This document shows, piece after piece, positions 30,781 to 41,238 of a DNA stretch of 64,000 nucleotides. Position 1 is the first letter of the stretch; the number at the start of each line of letters is the position of its first letter. The notes beneath the pieces are model-generated. The model saw nothing but the letters and a program-made list of their open reading frames with translations. It did not search any database and was not told the origin of the DNA. This DNA is from Torymus aiolomorphi (taxonomy: Eukaryota; Arthropoda; Insecta; Hymenoptera; Torymidae): the NCBI GenBank assembly GCA_036365515.1, contig CM070875.1:105070628-105134627 (forward strand), given 5' to 3'. The position numbers were made by a program, and so were the translations under genes.

Positions 30781-30846
30781 ATTTTATAATTTAAAGATTA
30801 AATAATTTTATATTGAAAATATAATGTTTTAATTAACCTATATAAA
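30781..30846 (-). tRNA. trnE: mitochondrial-type tRNA-Glu (TTC) in nuclear insert
   Basis: On the minus strand the anticodon arm reads TTATA-TTTTCAA-TATAA with anticodon TTC, and the acceptor starts TTTATAT. trnE facing trnF is the standard insect arrangement. Acceptor pairing is imperfect. It is likely inactive. Confidence 0.6.
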
Positions 30847-31125
30847 ATGATTATTGTCTACAATTCCTAAATATATTGGTATGTTTTATTTTTTTGGTAT
30901 ATGGGCAGGAATTATGTGCTTATCAATAAGAATAATTATTCGTTTAGAATTAGGATGTCCCGGTTCATTAATTGGTAATGATCAAATTTATAATTCAATT
31001 GTTACTACTCATGTATTTACTATAAATTTTTTTTTTGTGCCAGTAATAATAGGAGGGTTTGGTTATTTAATTCCTTTATTTTTTTGGGATCACCTGATAT
31101 AGCTTTTCTTCGAATAAGACCTTTA
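30847..31125 (+). pseudogene. cox1: cox1 5' fragment (mitochondrial)
   Basis: Translation gives [37 protein letters not shown] and GGFGYLIPL, the start of cytochrome oxidase subunit I, then after a shift [10 protein letters not shown] run of T near 31028 and the shift near 31080 break the frame. About 90 codons are present. Usually invariant residues are changed (for example IPKYIG for the usual NHKDIG), consistent with nuclear drift. Confidence 0.88.
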
Positions 31126-31672
31126 ATTTAATTATATTTCCGCGCCTTCAGCTCACTGGCCTGGCCGCGCAAATTCTCTTTCGCGGGTAAATGCAGCCAA
31201 TATGTTCAGCTACGTCACTACGTTTTTGAGTGTATATGATGAGCCGTGTATGTATGTATAAGCGGCTGCGCTATTCCCCAATGCATAAGGCTTTGAGTGT
31301 GGATGTTGGGGAGCCGCGGGATAGCCGTCGTGCTATCTTTCCTGACGTTTACGCCTGTTTTATTTGTTATCTAAGTTCTTATTCTTATTTATTTATGGCT
31401 GCTAGCGTTAAATTTCAGGGAGGGACTCCCCAGGAGTTTGTTCATTATCACGAGGGTCTGAAGTTGGATGTGGCCCATAGCTTTATGCGACAGCCTCGCG
31501 GACATTATGTTAATTGTGGAGTCCATGTGGTAAGCGATTACAATGTAGTTAATAGTCCAGTGATTATAATAACCCTTTTAATAACCTTAAATAGACGGTC
31601 CTTTTACCTAAAGGTATATACGATAAAAATATTGTGGAACCAAATGTGGAAATAAAATTATTAAATTAAAAA
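31126..31672 (+). other. segment with short plus-strand ORF, unknown
   Basis: Base composition rises in GC relative to both flanks. A plus-strand open frame runs 31230-31655; from the ATG at 31394 it reads like protein for some 45 residues (KFQGGTPQEFVHYHEGLKLD, RQPRGHYVNCGVHVV) and then becomes AT-rich. I recognise no family. It lies inside the outer env element, antisense to it, like the ORF at 17834. It could be a remnant of a similar antisense gene or of the missing pol region. Confidence 0.35.
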
Positions 31673-31691
31673 TTAATTATTAAATTAAATT

Positions 31692-32004
31692 ATTATTATT
31701 TATTTTTATTTATTTATTTAACCAGAAAAGTTACAATGCAGTTTACAAAGTAAAATCTATTAGAGGTAAACATTGTTACCTGTACAATAGTCTGGTTGCA
31801 TACAACTAATACTATATCTATAACTTAAAACTAACAGATTACTCATTCGAGTAACATAAACATTTTCAAAAACTTTATTTCATTTAACAATTTATATATT
31901 CTATAAATAAAATCCGCCAAAACGTAATATTATAATCTTCATTTTTCCAAAAGTAAACAGTGAAAATGATATGAAGTTGTGCGTAATGTTACAATTAAAT
32001 GTTA
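31692..32004 (-). other. LINE C 3' UTR and tail
   Basis: About 310 bp after the ORF2 stop, ending in an ATT/TTTA-rich simple tail. The ACCAGAAAAGTTACA portion is shared with the LINE B 3' end at 3.3 kb. Confidence 0.75.
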
Positions 32005-33512
32005 TTATCGAAAGAGCTTTTGTTTTAATTTGTACTTAATTGTACTCTTCTTATAATTTAAAATTTTGAGATCATTAGGCAATTCGTTAAATACCCTCAT
32101 AGCTTCTACCAGACTATCTTTATCACTAATAGCTTTGGTCATTTTAGGTAGTTGTAGTGATTTTTTTCTAGTATTGCGTTTTATTGTAAGAAAAGCATCT
32201 TTTAGATTATTATAATGATAGCATAAGGATTCTAGAGTGAACATTTGTTCTATTTTTAGCGGAGTGTTGTGCACCTGGAATTTATTTTTGGCAATGATTT
32301 TGAGCAATTTATTTTGGATTTGTTGTATTATTTTAATTTCTGTTCTACAAGCACCCCCCAAGCAATGATGCCATAGTTTATAACATTATGAAAGAAGGAG
32401 TAATAAATAATCATCAATGTGTTTGTATCCATAATTTTTCTTAGCTTTGCGAGTATAAATATTAAATATTTTGTTCTGTTAATTAAATATTTAATGTGAC
32501 TATCCCATTTCATATTAAAGTCGAAAATTAATCCCAAGTACTTGTAACATTCTGTTCTAGTTATTTGCTGATTTTGTATATTTATATTTACATTAATTGG
32601 GACACTATCACGATAGTTACCGAAAGTTATAAACTTAGTTTTTTGTATATTTATGGATAGCTTATTTAAAGCAAGCCATTCCGCCGCTTGATCTAGTAGT
32701 TTGTTTATTCTATCCTGCGCCATTGACCACGTGTCTTCACTAGAAATGATGACAGTGTCATCAGCGTAGGACAGAATAGACCCTTCCGGCATATCTCTCA
32801 ATAGATCGTTTACATATAATATAAAAAGTATCGGTCCTAATATTGTTCCCTGTGGCACCCCACAAGATACATATTTGTATTCACTTATTTGGTTTTGTAT
32901 TCGAACTTTTTGTTGTCTATCGGAGAGATAGCTTTTGAACAAAAGTAAGACCTTTCCTCTTATTCCATAACGTTCTAATTTGCTAAGTAATATGTCATGG
33001 TTAACAGTATCGAACGCTTTTGCCTGATCTAAAAACAGAACAATAATACGTTTGCTTTTATCTAGATTTTGATAGATTTTATGTGTTATGTAGTTAAGTG
33101 CATCCGCCGTACCTTTGTTTTTAACAAAGCCATATTGGTGTTCAGAAAGTATTTGATGTTTTTCCAAAAAAGTATAAAGTCTGTTATAAAGTATTTTTTC
33201 AAAAATTTTGGCAACATTGGATATTAGAGATATTGGTCTGTAGTTAGAAATGCATGATTTGCTTCCAGCTTTGTGGATAGGGACAACTTCGGCACTTTTG
33301 AGATTATCTGGCCAGATAGACTTTTCAATACTCAAGTTGTATATATGTTCTAAAGGAATAATTATGTAGTTTGCTAACGTCTTTAAAATTTTTGTATTTA
33401 TATTATCTACACCTCCAGCTTTGTTTTTCATGTTACGTATAATTGTATTTATTTCAAGTGCATCAGCGGGTTCTAAAAACATTGATTTGTTATTTGGTTT
33501 AGGCATATTCAA
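32005..33512 (-). CDS. LINE C ORF2, reverse transcriptase
   Basis: Two overlapping frames (33512-32328, then 32361-32005) broken by one shift near 32350. RT blocks are NYRPISLISNVAKIFEK, QYGFVKNKGTADAL, LDQAKAFDTVNHDILLSKL, CGVPQGTILGPILF and the intact catalytic LSYADDTVII near residue 250 of the first frame. The C-terminal part (KLLKIIAKNKFQVHN, LESLCYHYNNL) is the family-specific tail also seen in LINE B. The enzyme primes cDNA synthesis on nicked genomic DNA. The catalytic residues look intact; the shift near the end would truncate the tail only. Confidence 0.93.
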
Positions 33513-33606
33513 TCTTTTATTTGTAGGTTGTATAATTTTTTACTTACTTCCGATCCTACTTCACAAAAATACTTATTCATAACATTAGCAATTTCCCTTT
33601 GATCTT

Positions 33607-34879
33607 CTATTTTTTATTGTCTTGATCGTAAATATTAGTTATATTATTTGATTGCACTTTGTTTTTTCCTAATTTCTTATTTATTAAGTTCCACAGTTGT
33701 CTAGGATTGTTGTCACATTTTTTAAACGTTTCGAAGTCAAATTTGTGTTTGGCATCTTTAATAATCTTATCTAATATTTTACAATAGTCCCTGTATTCTT
33801 TTTTTGCGGATTCACTAGTTGGGTTTCTTTTAAAAATATTATATAAAGTTTCTTTAGTTTTACATGATATTATAATTGCGTTTGTGATCCATATCTTTCT
33901 AGGAATCATATTTTTTGTTTATTTTGTTTTTGTGAAAAAGTTGCCTTCTCAACACATCCATTCACTAGTTCAACTAATAACTCTGAGGCAGAGTTAGGAT
34001 TTTGTATAGTCAAAATCGAATTCCAGTCTATGCTTCTAGCTACGTTAATTAGTTTTTTATAATTTATGGTTTTATTGTTCTGCTTTCTTGAGTCGCTATG
34101 TATTATATGATCGAAAGTTAAAAACAAAGGGTAGTGATCAGTAAATGGAGTAGTTATTTTGTAGGCTTTTGTTGTTAGATTTTTACTTTTTAGATACATA
34201 TTATCGATACATGAACCCCGAAGATATTTTCTGGGTCTGGTCGTGTGACTCCAAGGAAACATGGGGTATACTCATGTTCTAAAAGATGATTCAAAAAATC
34301 TTGGCTTAAAGTCATGTCATATGCACTATCAAGAGATTTGCTCATTATATTAATATTGAAGTCTCCGATTAACCAATGATTTTTACTGTTTATATAATTC
34401 ATAATGTATTTTTTTACACTCAAAATAAATTCTGTTTTCGAGATGTCATGGCATCTGTAGACAGCCGAGATTATTATCTCATCTTTATTTTTTAGTCTAA
34501 TTCTGGAACATAGAAAACTAACTCTATCAATTACTATTGTTTCTGTGTCTTCAAATATTTTACTATTTATATATACAAGAACCCCGTCGTTTTGGTTAAT
34601 TCTACTATTATTATAAAAAATTTTGTAATTAGGTAATTGATATTGTTTATAGTTTTCCAGTTTTCTAGTCTCTGTACAAACAATTACACATGGTTTAACA
34701 TACAGACTCTCAATAATAATTTCTAGATTTTTTAGATTAGCATTTATGCTTCTTATATTTACATACATAATTAGATTATTTTGGCCTGTTAGATTATTGT
34801 TGAGAGTCTGCATGTTAGCGCAGCTACATTCACGTTGTAAGAAGTTTTCAATGTCTTGCTGGACTTGATCCATTATCAT
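33607..34879 (-). CDS. LINE C ORF2, AP-type endonuclease and linker
   Basis: Three consecutive frames (34879-34190, 34262-33906, 33909-33607). The first opens with the endonuclease: NIRSINANLKNLE, VCTETRKLE (catalytic E) and HWLIGDFNIN (catalytic D and N). The second holds SCIDNMYL and FTDHYPLFLTF (catalytic D and H). The third is a Lys-rich linker (PRQLWNLINKKLG) leading to RT. One-base shifts lie near 34230 and 33907, and the frame is interrupted again between 33607 and 33512. The endonuclease would nick target DNA. Confidence 0.9.
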
Positions 34880-35534
34880 TTAGCGATTCTCTCGAAGACT
34901 GCAAGCCCAAGGGGGCAATGGATAAAACAGATTGACTCATTGACATTGCAGTAACAGTATGTGGCTGTGTTTGATTAGTTGTAATTTTGATGTTTTCTAC
35001 TTTACCGATGAGTCTGGGTACATAAGGCCTCACTGGGTAATCTGTCATATCTATATCTCGGTTGATTTTACCTTTTAAGATTTTGCATTTCTCACTGTCA
35101 TTCGCCATGTGGTTAACCTCAAAATTCGTTTTATATTTAGTATTGCTGTAGAAACAATTTACACATGTGAAATTATCTTTTATTTGACATTGTGCTGATA
35201 TATGAGATCCTGCACATTTTAAACATGTTAAATCATTAGAGCACTTATTTAAATTATGTCCAAAACGTCCACACTTGTAACATGGCTTGATATTTATTAA
35301 GTCATATATTTTACAGTTTTGATATCCTACGTAGATTTTATTATTATAACATTCTCTTAATATCTTGTATATCTCCGAAGGAACTTCAATAATAGCTGTT
35401 ATTGTATTATTTTTGGTATTTTTATAAGTACTTAACACTACACATTTTCCATCACAGTCTTTAAAATTTCTTGTGTTGATGTCACTTTCTAATTCTTCAT
35501 CATTCATATTTTCAAAATTGTCTATACCCACCAC
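34848..35534 (-). CDS. LINE C ORF1, C-terminal frame with CCHC knuckles
   Basis: 228 codons. An RRM-like region precedes CYKCGRFGHNLNKC and CLKCAGSHISAQC, two CCHC-type zinc knuckles, then CVNCFYSNTKY. The nucleic-acid-binding protein coats LINE RNA. The frame is displaced by one base from the N-terminal part at about 35530. It overlaps the start of ORF2 by about 30 bp. Confidence 0.88.
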   Translation of the reverse strand: MVGIDNFENMNDEELESDINTRNFKDCDGKCVVLSTYKNTKNNTITAIIEVPSEIYKILRECYNNKIYVGYQNCKIYDLINIKPCYKCGRFGHNLNKCSNDLTCLKCAGSHISAQCQIKDNFTCVNCFYSNTKYKTNFEVNHMANDSEKCKILKGKINRDIDMTDYPVRPYVPRLIGKVENIKITTNQTQPHTVTAMSMSQSVLSIAPLGLQSSRESLNDNGSSPARH

Positions 35535-36334
35535 CTTATTTTCGGTTTAGAGATGCTTTCTGTTCCTATTTTACACTTATCCGACATTTTACTACTTAAA
35601 ATTTTGGCTGCTTTATTGGTACTATCTTCGTTAAGGCAGTTAATGTTGATTTCCTTGTTATTTTTTACCTGTAAACTTTTCGTCTTGATTGTTTTTTCTT
35701 TCGTTAAATAGTGGGTAACCCTTTTTTTAATTTTGTTTATGTCGTCGTCCTCATTTTTCATTTGAATAATTATTTTCGGTATGCGTTTTTTTAAGGGTTT
35801 ACTGTTAATTGTAGCTTCAGCAAACGTTTTCTTGTTAGTTGTTACTTCTGAGTTTACTTTTTCTTTTTCAGCATTTAGAAGTTCCCTGAGTAAATAATTT
35901 TTCTCTTGTAGCTCCTTGTTAAGTTCTCTTAATAGAGTTGTTTCAATTTTTAAATTTTCCAGTTCAGTGTTATTATCAAAGATTGTTTCATTATGAGGGT
36001 CTTCAACGTTAGTACTATTGGCAGCTGCAATTTCATCTAGTATTTCTTTTTGTATTACCTCTTTTCGTGTAGCTTTTATTTCCGCTATTATCAATTTTAC
36101 ATCGTCACTCAAGGTATCCACGTTAAAATTTGAGGTTAGTTTCAGATGCGCATGCTTCGGGCATACTGCCAAGATTTCACCAATTCTTTTTGTGTTTTTC
36201 AATCTATCAAAACAACTAAAGTGGTAAGGATCCTCACAAAAAAAACAAACTATCGCACCAAATCTGGCACTAGAATGACACTTATAATATTTATCAGGCG
36301 GCTTACCGGCGGGGGCTGTATGCTGCCCCGCCAT
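35522..36334 (-). CDS. LINE C ORF1, N-terminal frame with PHD-like finger and coiled coil
   Basis: 270 codons from ATG 36334. Residues 18-45 (YKCHSSARFGAIVCFFCEDPYHFSC) have the Cys/His spacing of a PHD-like zinc finger. Residues about 120-170 form a leucine-rich coiled coil (LRELNKELQEKNYLLRELL). A basic region follows. PHD fingers in ORF1 are known from some CR1-group LINEs. Translation would stop at 35522 because of a one-base loss in an ATAAGG context; the next frame continues at once. Confidence 0.88.
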   Translation of the reverse strand: MAGQHTAPAGKPPDKYYKCHSSARFGAIVCFFCEDPYHFSCFDRLKNTKRIGEILAVCPKHAHLKLTSNFNVDTLSDDVKLIIAEIKATRKEVIQKEILDEIAAANSTNVEDPHNETIFDNNTELENLKIETTLLRELNKELQEKNYLLRELLNAEKEKVNSEVTTNKKTFAEATINSKPLKKRIPKIIIQMKNEDDDINKIKKRVTHYLTKEKTIKTKSLQVKNNKEININCLNEDSTNKAAKILSSKMSDKCKIGTESISKPKIRWWV

Positions 36335-36336
36335 CT

Positions 36337-36342
<6 letters not shown>

Positions 36343-36380
<38 letters not shown>
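36343..36380. repeat. A38 homopolymer at the 5' end of LINE C
   Basis: 38 adenines on the plus strand, 9 bp from the ORF1 start, followed by (TTA)n and the TSD. Relative to LINE C this is poly(T) at the 5' end, not a 3' tail. Confidence 0.95.
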
Positions 36381-36382
<2 letters not shown>

Positions 36383-36412
36383 ATTATTATTATTTAATTA
36401 TTAAATTAAATT

Positions 36413-37785
36413 GTTTTAATTATTTATAAAAATATTAATTATAATTAATTTTATTTAAAAATATAATAAGAAAAAGTTTAATAAAATCATTCAATATTTA
36501 TCAGGTATATTTTAAATATATTATTCGCTAGTGATACTTTATTAAATTTAGTTCAAAAGTTCTAAATTATTTACCAAAAATTAGTTCTAAAAATTTACAA
36601 ATTGAAAAAAAAGAAAAATATGAACAGTATTCGATCAACTGAAATGCGTGAAAAAGGGGCATTAAGGAAAACTTATCAGAAATCTAAAAATGATAAAATC
36701 ATAAATTGGAAGAAAAGAAACTGAGGACGAAAACTTATATGTTGAAGAAAATATGAATATAGTTCAATTAAGTAAAATATACGAAAAAAAGGCATCTTGT
36801 AAAAGAATCATATTGGGAAAATAGAAAAGATAATCAATTATCAGAAGAAAATAAATTAAGAATAAATATATTAGCGGTGGAGTGCACGAAAATATTGACC
36901 AGGGTGAGTTATTTAAAATGCAATATGAATAGAAAAATACAGATACTAATTTAAAATTTGTTCTTTATTAAATATCTAAAATATACAATTAATAACAGAA
37001 ATTATTAATAATTTTAATTAATAATAACGATCTAGATATATTAATTATAGAAACTCATATTTTATGCCTTGATTTGAATAGTATAAATGGGCATATATAA
37101 CTTAACTAGATCATGTTTTATTATTAAAATTCAATTTATATATATTTATATTTATTTTTCTTTTATTAAAACCTAATGTATTAATCATTTCATAAAATAT
37201 AATTTTATATAAATTAAGTACTGTGAAAATTTTTTTTATTGAGGGTGTAGTGAATTCGTACACCATGGATCCTTTCGAGCATCATAAATTTATTGATACA
37301 CCGACGTTTAGGGAGTATAATTAACTCCCCTTATCAAGGCTAAACACAATGAACATACAAAAAATATTAAACATAACGGCAATTATAAAATTTCTTGTCA
37401 CATTAAAGAAAAAACTTTCTTTTCCCTTACCATTCGAGGTGGTATATCAATTTACAAATTTATAAAGCGGCCATAGCGTGGACTCCGCGTATCAAACAGT
37501 TTTTCTTTTTACAATAGATTTTTATTAAATCACCAACATTTGTTAAGCAATACCTGTATAATGAGAATATTTAGAAAATTAAATTGTACTAAAGAAAAAA
37601 CCCAAAATAAGAAAAAAGGCATGAAAATTAAAAAAAAAACTTACATGTTACAAATCAGTCGTTTAGTCAGAACGTCAAAAGCTGTTTTACCCGGGATGAT
37701 GTAATCTCACTGTCCAAAAGAGACAATAAGAGTTACGGGCATCTCCGGGGCTATTTATACGGAATAAAGTAGTGGGGATAGAAAT
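36413..37785. other. unassigned AT-rich segment
   Basis: No convincing gene. The plus strand from 36610 to 36890 is purine-rich and might be a decayed coding piece (ends in LSEENKLRINILAV), but nothing is recognisable. On the minus strand, TATAAATAG at 37751-37759 is followed by a pyrimidine-rich start-like segment and an ATCCCGGGTAAAACAGC stretch, possibly a promoter or LTR remnant. The integrase of the outer element breaks off at 37786, so this segment replaces its catalytic core. Confidence 0.4.
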
Positions 37786-38382
37786 TTAGTAAGGAAATTG
37801 ACTTAGTAACGCAGTGCCCACCAATGAAAAACTACTGAAATTGTCTTGCATTGTCAAAATGTATTGGTTATCTAGTTTAGTCACTTCCTTCGGGCCCATA
37901 AAGTCTATTGAAATTTTGCTGTACGGTTCTGAGGGTGTGTCACTTATTATCATCGGAAGTGGTGTCTTTACCCGGACGAGTTTGTCGGTTTGGCAGTCCG
38001 GGCAGGCCAGTACGAACTGTCGCACATCCGATTGCATATTCCTCCAGTAATACTCGTGGGCCAGTCTATCATAGGTTTTAGTTATCTCCTTATGACCACC
38101 TATAGCCGATTCGTGATATTCCTTAATGATCCGGTAACGCTCCTCCACTTTTGGTACTGGGAGGTTATTTTTAAAGAAGACTATCGTGATATCAATCGCC
38201 TTGAACGTTTGATTACATTGCTCGATAAGAAAACTCCAAAAAGTTAGTACGGCTAAGTCCCTGATAATGCCTATGGACCTTATCTCGAATTTTAGAACCA
38301 ACTGTTTCAACGCGCGAATACATTGCCTTATATCGGATCGCATGGCTTTACTATCTATGTGTGTTTTGGCAAACACTCCCAA
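37786..38382 (-). pseudogene. outer element integrase, truncated
   Basis: Minus-strand frame with tether sequence (KTHIDSKAMRSDIRQCIRAL), then the integrase zinc domain (HESAIGGHKEITKTYDRLA and CPDCQTDKL) and the first catalytic Asp in SIDFMGPKEV. It ends shortly after; the second Asp and Glu of the DDE core are absent. It follows the 38421-38861 frame with a small shift. Confidence 0.88.
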
Positions 38383-38420
38383 TATTCGACCTCTGCTTGT
38401 CTCCGTAGTGTGTAGTTCTC

Positions 38421-39250
38421 CTATGGCATGCGGTGACCTCTTAGGTCGTTTTCCGAGATGTATCGCCGCTCTAGAATGGCCTGTAGTACCTCTGTTTCGA
38501 AATATAACTCCGTTGGTATTAAGTAAACTAAATTTTCCTTGTATGCGAATGGTTGCTCATCCAGTAGATGTACGTGTGTAAATGTCCCCTCACTGGCCCT
38601 GTCTATTAGCCATGGGGGCAGCATGTGTGATGATCTTGCTTCGGCTACTAGGTATCGAGTCATTAGTCCCGTGCAGAGCGCGGGAGTCGGGAGTGACTCC
38701 TCTATATGGGTCTCGTCTATGGCTCCGTCGGGCGTTCTACTGCGTTCAAGCTGATCGGGGGTGTTTTCCGTTGTAGGGAGATATGGAGTGTAGTGGACCC
38801 CTGTTAGGTTTATGTGTACGAATTTGGGGCTTTCATTTGTCTTATAGTGGAGGAACCTCACCCGCTAGTTTATGTGGAAATGTACGCATACGTTCCGCTT
38901 GTATTCCTGTGAAAATATGTAAATGCAGTCTCCATCAGCATACTCGTTGATGTAGACTATGACAGACCTCCAGGGGGTTTCCACAGGAGGCTAGAACCGA
39001 GCTCACTAATAACCTTGCTCGTATTTCTCCCGGGGATGTATCTAATCGCAGTGCTTTAATCAGGGAGAAAAAAGGCAGTTCCCATGCGGAGAACTCGGGA
39101 TGTTCTTATCTTGGGCGAGGGGTAGGTCCGGCTGTGTGCATTGCGAATCTTCCGTATATACGTAGAAACACTGTATTGAAGTCGGCGGGGGGCTTGAGTT
39201 CCCTTCCTTTTCGCGGTAGTTTGATGGCCGATCGCCGTCCCAAGGATCAC
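38421..39250 (-). pseudogene. outer element pol spacer (tether) remnants
   Basis: Several minus-strand frames linked by shifts and stops, with a 146-codon piece at 38421-38861 (VHINLTGVHYTPYLPTTEN, FAYKENLVYLIPTELYFETE). It lies between RNase H and integrase where insect env-bearing Ty3 elements carry a long poorly conserved spacer. No enzyme motif. Confidence 0.65.
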
Positions 39251-39253
39251 GCG

Positions 39254-40083
39254 CTAGTTCCTCTTCCTTGGTGGCCTTCGCAGGACTTGGCCCGCCTGAT
39301 CCAGTTCACTGATCCAGTGACGGATTATTTTCCTTGTCTCCGGCTCGCTGCCAGTAAAAAGCTCGGTTTCCGATTCTTCGACAGGGTTCATGGTTCCGGG
39401 GATGTTAACGTTTTTGTTAATGCCCTCGGCCCGTGTGCCGGGATTCGTTTTATTCGATTCCGAGGCCGCGCCGTCATCGTTTATGCCTTTCATGCTGGTA
39501 TCTCCATCGTTTATCGTGGTGATATGATAGTACCCTTAGCATGAACCGTACCCTGCGTGCGTCGGGGTTACCTCTAGATCCTTGGTGTAGGATGGCATTC
39601 CCGTAGCAGGCGTCATGTCCTCTTCGCTTTCTGGTTGAATCTCCCGTCTTTCGCTCGCGGAACTAGCGTTTTTTATTGGCGAGATCGCTGCTGAACTTTC
39701 GTCCCACCTCAGGCGTGAATCCTTTCGGTCCCTTATGGGGCGTAGAGTTGTCCTGAGGTCGGGCGTCCGCCTCCGGATGAGCGGGTGTTTCCTATACGTC
39801 TCTACGGAACCCTGTACGGCCGTTATTCTCTCTTCCTTCCATTTCCACCATGAACTTTACTCTTGCCCTCTTTTAGCGGAACTGTCTAGCAACTGACGCA
39901 GCCTGTCTTTTACGGACTCGCTCGCGGGGCCTATATTTTGCAAACCCAACGTGTCTTCGAGAAGGAGTTCATTCCCCTCGTTGCTCTTTTTGGGCGGGCG
40001 TGGGTCCGGATTGTCCTATATCCGACTCCTGCCTTCCGGTCAGACCAGCCTTTGGCGTACGCGGAATGTTTGAGAGCTTACAA
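39254..40083 (-). other. outer element pol spacer, hydrophilic part
   Basis: The minus strand holds broken hydrophilic frames (39254-39493: NPVEESETELFTGSEPETRK). The plus strand has an open frame 39134-39544, which I regard as a shadow. No domain is recognised. Confidence 0.45.
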
Positions 40084-40500
40084 TTACTTAATGACCGTGG
40101 CCCCAATCCTATTGACGTGGGGTTGGGTTCCGCTTCGATGGATTCCCTCAATATCTCGTCTATCCGTTCCCACTCCGATTTGGGCAGGTGATCTGTAGTT
40201 AGATATCTTCGTCAGATTGACATTAGTCAATATGCTTTCGATTTCTATGATGTTGTGATAAGACAGTGTGTACAACTGTCTATTGTTGTCTGATTCTGTA
40301 AGCCAGTGCACGCGCACCTGGCCTCTTGATTTGAGTATGTCGCGGTTTAACCGGCAGAGCCAAAAGCCGTCGTCAACATTACGTACAGAGAGAAATTCTC
40401 CTTTTCTGTATAAGATCGGGGATTCAGTTTCATTTTGATTTTCCCTTTCCTTTTGGCTTAATGCTTCAGGATTTATTCTTGGAAGCAGAACAATTGGCAT
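40084..40500 (-). pseudogene. outer element spacer domain, BAH/Tudor-like
   Basis: 139 codons in the same frame as the upstream 41058-40504 piece, separated by one TAA. The segment FLSVRNVDDGFWLCRLNRDI followed by GQVRVHWLTES and a closing helix (NIIEIESILTNVNLTK) has the five-strand pattern of small chromatin-reader or agenet/BAH-type domains. It is a remote, visual resemblance. Position between RNase H and integrase suggests a targeting or structural role; this is inference. Confidence 0.5.
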
Positions 40501-40503
40501 GCC

Positions 40504-41238
40504 TTACTGACCACTTGATTCACCTGGTAATGAGATCACATTAAGATTTGTTTCACTCGCTGGTGTGCTATCAGTAGTTTCGCCGAACGGAGGTCGTTGC
40601 CCGTATATAAACGGTTGGGCCCGCGTGGCGGCTGGAACGGGCCTGGCGGCTGAGGCTAATGGCGTACTAGCTGTGTGGATCCCATCTCGCATGTTACGCT
40701 CCTTCCTCAAGTATTCTAGCTCCTTACCTTTCTCCGCCTGAGCTACTGAATTTCTGTCTGGTTCTGTGCCTTGAGGGATCTTCCCACATACGGGAAGCAC
40801 GCGGCCTGTCCTTCCTTCAGTTTGTCTCCGGTATCTCCGCCTTTTCAGCCCTCGAGTCCTTGTTTCCGTATCCGAGCCCTCTCGATAATCCGGGTACGTT
40901 GATGAGCCTTCCCGTCCATCTGAGTCTGTTGAGGCGTCTAAGTTGGGTATCTTTTTCTCCCGTAGATCAACGGAGCTTTCCCCGCTACCCAACATTTGGG
41001 AGCCGTTTTCGCCGCGATCTCTTTTGGCATGCCCTGTGGTAGAATTTGTTGCATACAATATTCTCGCCGAGGGATTGTATTCGTTGTAGTTGTCTTCTTT
41101 CTCTTGTCTTTCCGCTAATTCGTAGAGTTTTACCCGGGGTTGATCCGGATTTTCTTCCCCCTCCTGTAAGATTGGGTTCCTAGATAACGCATCTGCGTTG
41201 CAGTTTCGCGGCCCCGGTCTGTAAATAACTTCGAAGTC
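40504..41238 (-). pseudogene. outer element RNase H end and charged spacer
   Basis: Directly after a TAA the frame continues with DFEVIYRPGPRNCNADALSR, the normal end of Ty3 RNase H, then a long charged Arg/Glu/Ser-rich region without motifs, ending in TAA at 40504. Confidence 0.75.

Larger units (their letters stand above)
30365..31125 (+). other. composite mitochondrial insert (NUMT)
   Basis: A very AT-rich segment containing, in order, the C-terminal part of nad5, trnF, trnE in the opposite orientation, and then the 5' part of cox1. The first three follow the common insect mitochondrial order read from the nad5 strand. The junction to cox1 at about 30846 does not, so two mitochondrial pieces appear joined. 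Frame shifts in both coding parts show nuclear decay. Confidence 0.82.
31692..36393 (-). mobile_element. LINE C, full-length Jockey/CR1-like non-LTR retrotransposon
   Basis: A 4.7-kb element flanked by the 19-bp direct repeat TTAATTATTAAATTAAATT at 31673-31691 and 36394-36412. It carries ORF1 (36334 to about 34880) and ORF2 (34879-32005) on the minus strand and a 3' end rich in TTTA/ATT repeats. All domains are present, but single-base indels break both ORFs. The RT blocks belong to the Jockey/CR1 group; the clade (for example Kiri or Daphne) is uncertain. Confidence 0.93.

Noticed and set aside
39134..39544. 136-codon plus-strand frame in the outer element
   Set aside because: The minus strand here has hydrophilic polyprotein-like pieces in line with neighbouring pol spacer, so the plus frame is probably a shadow.
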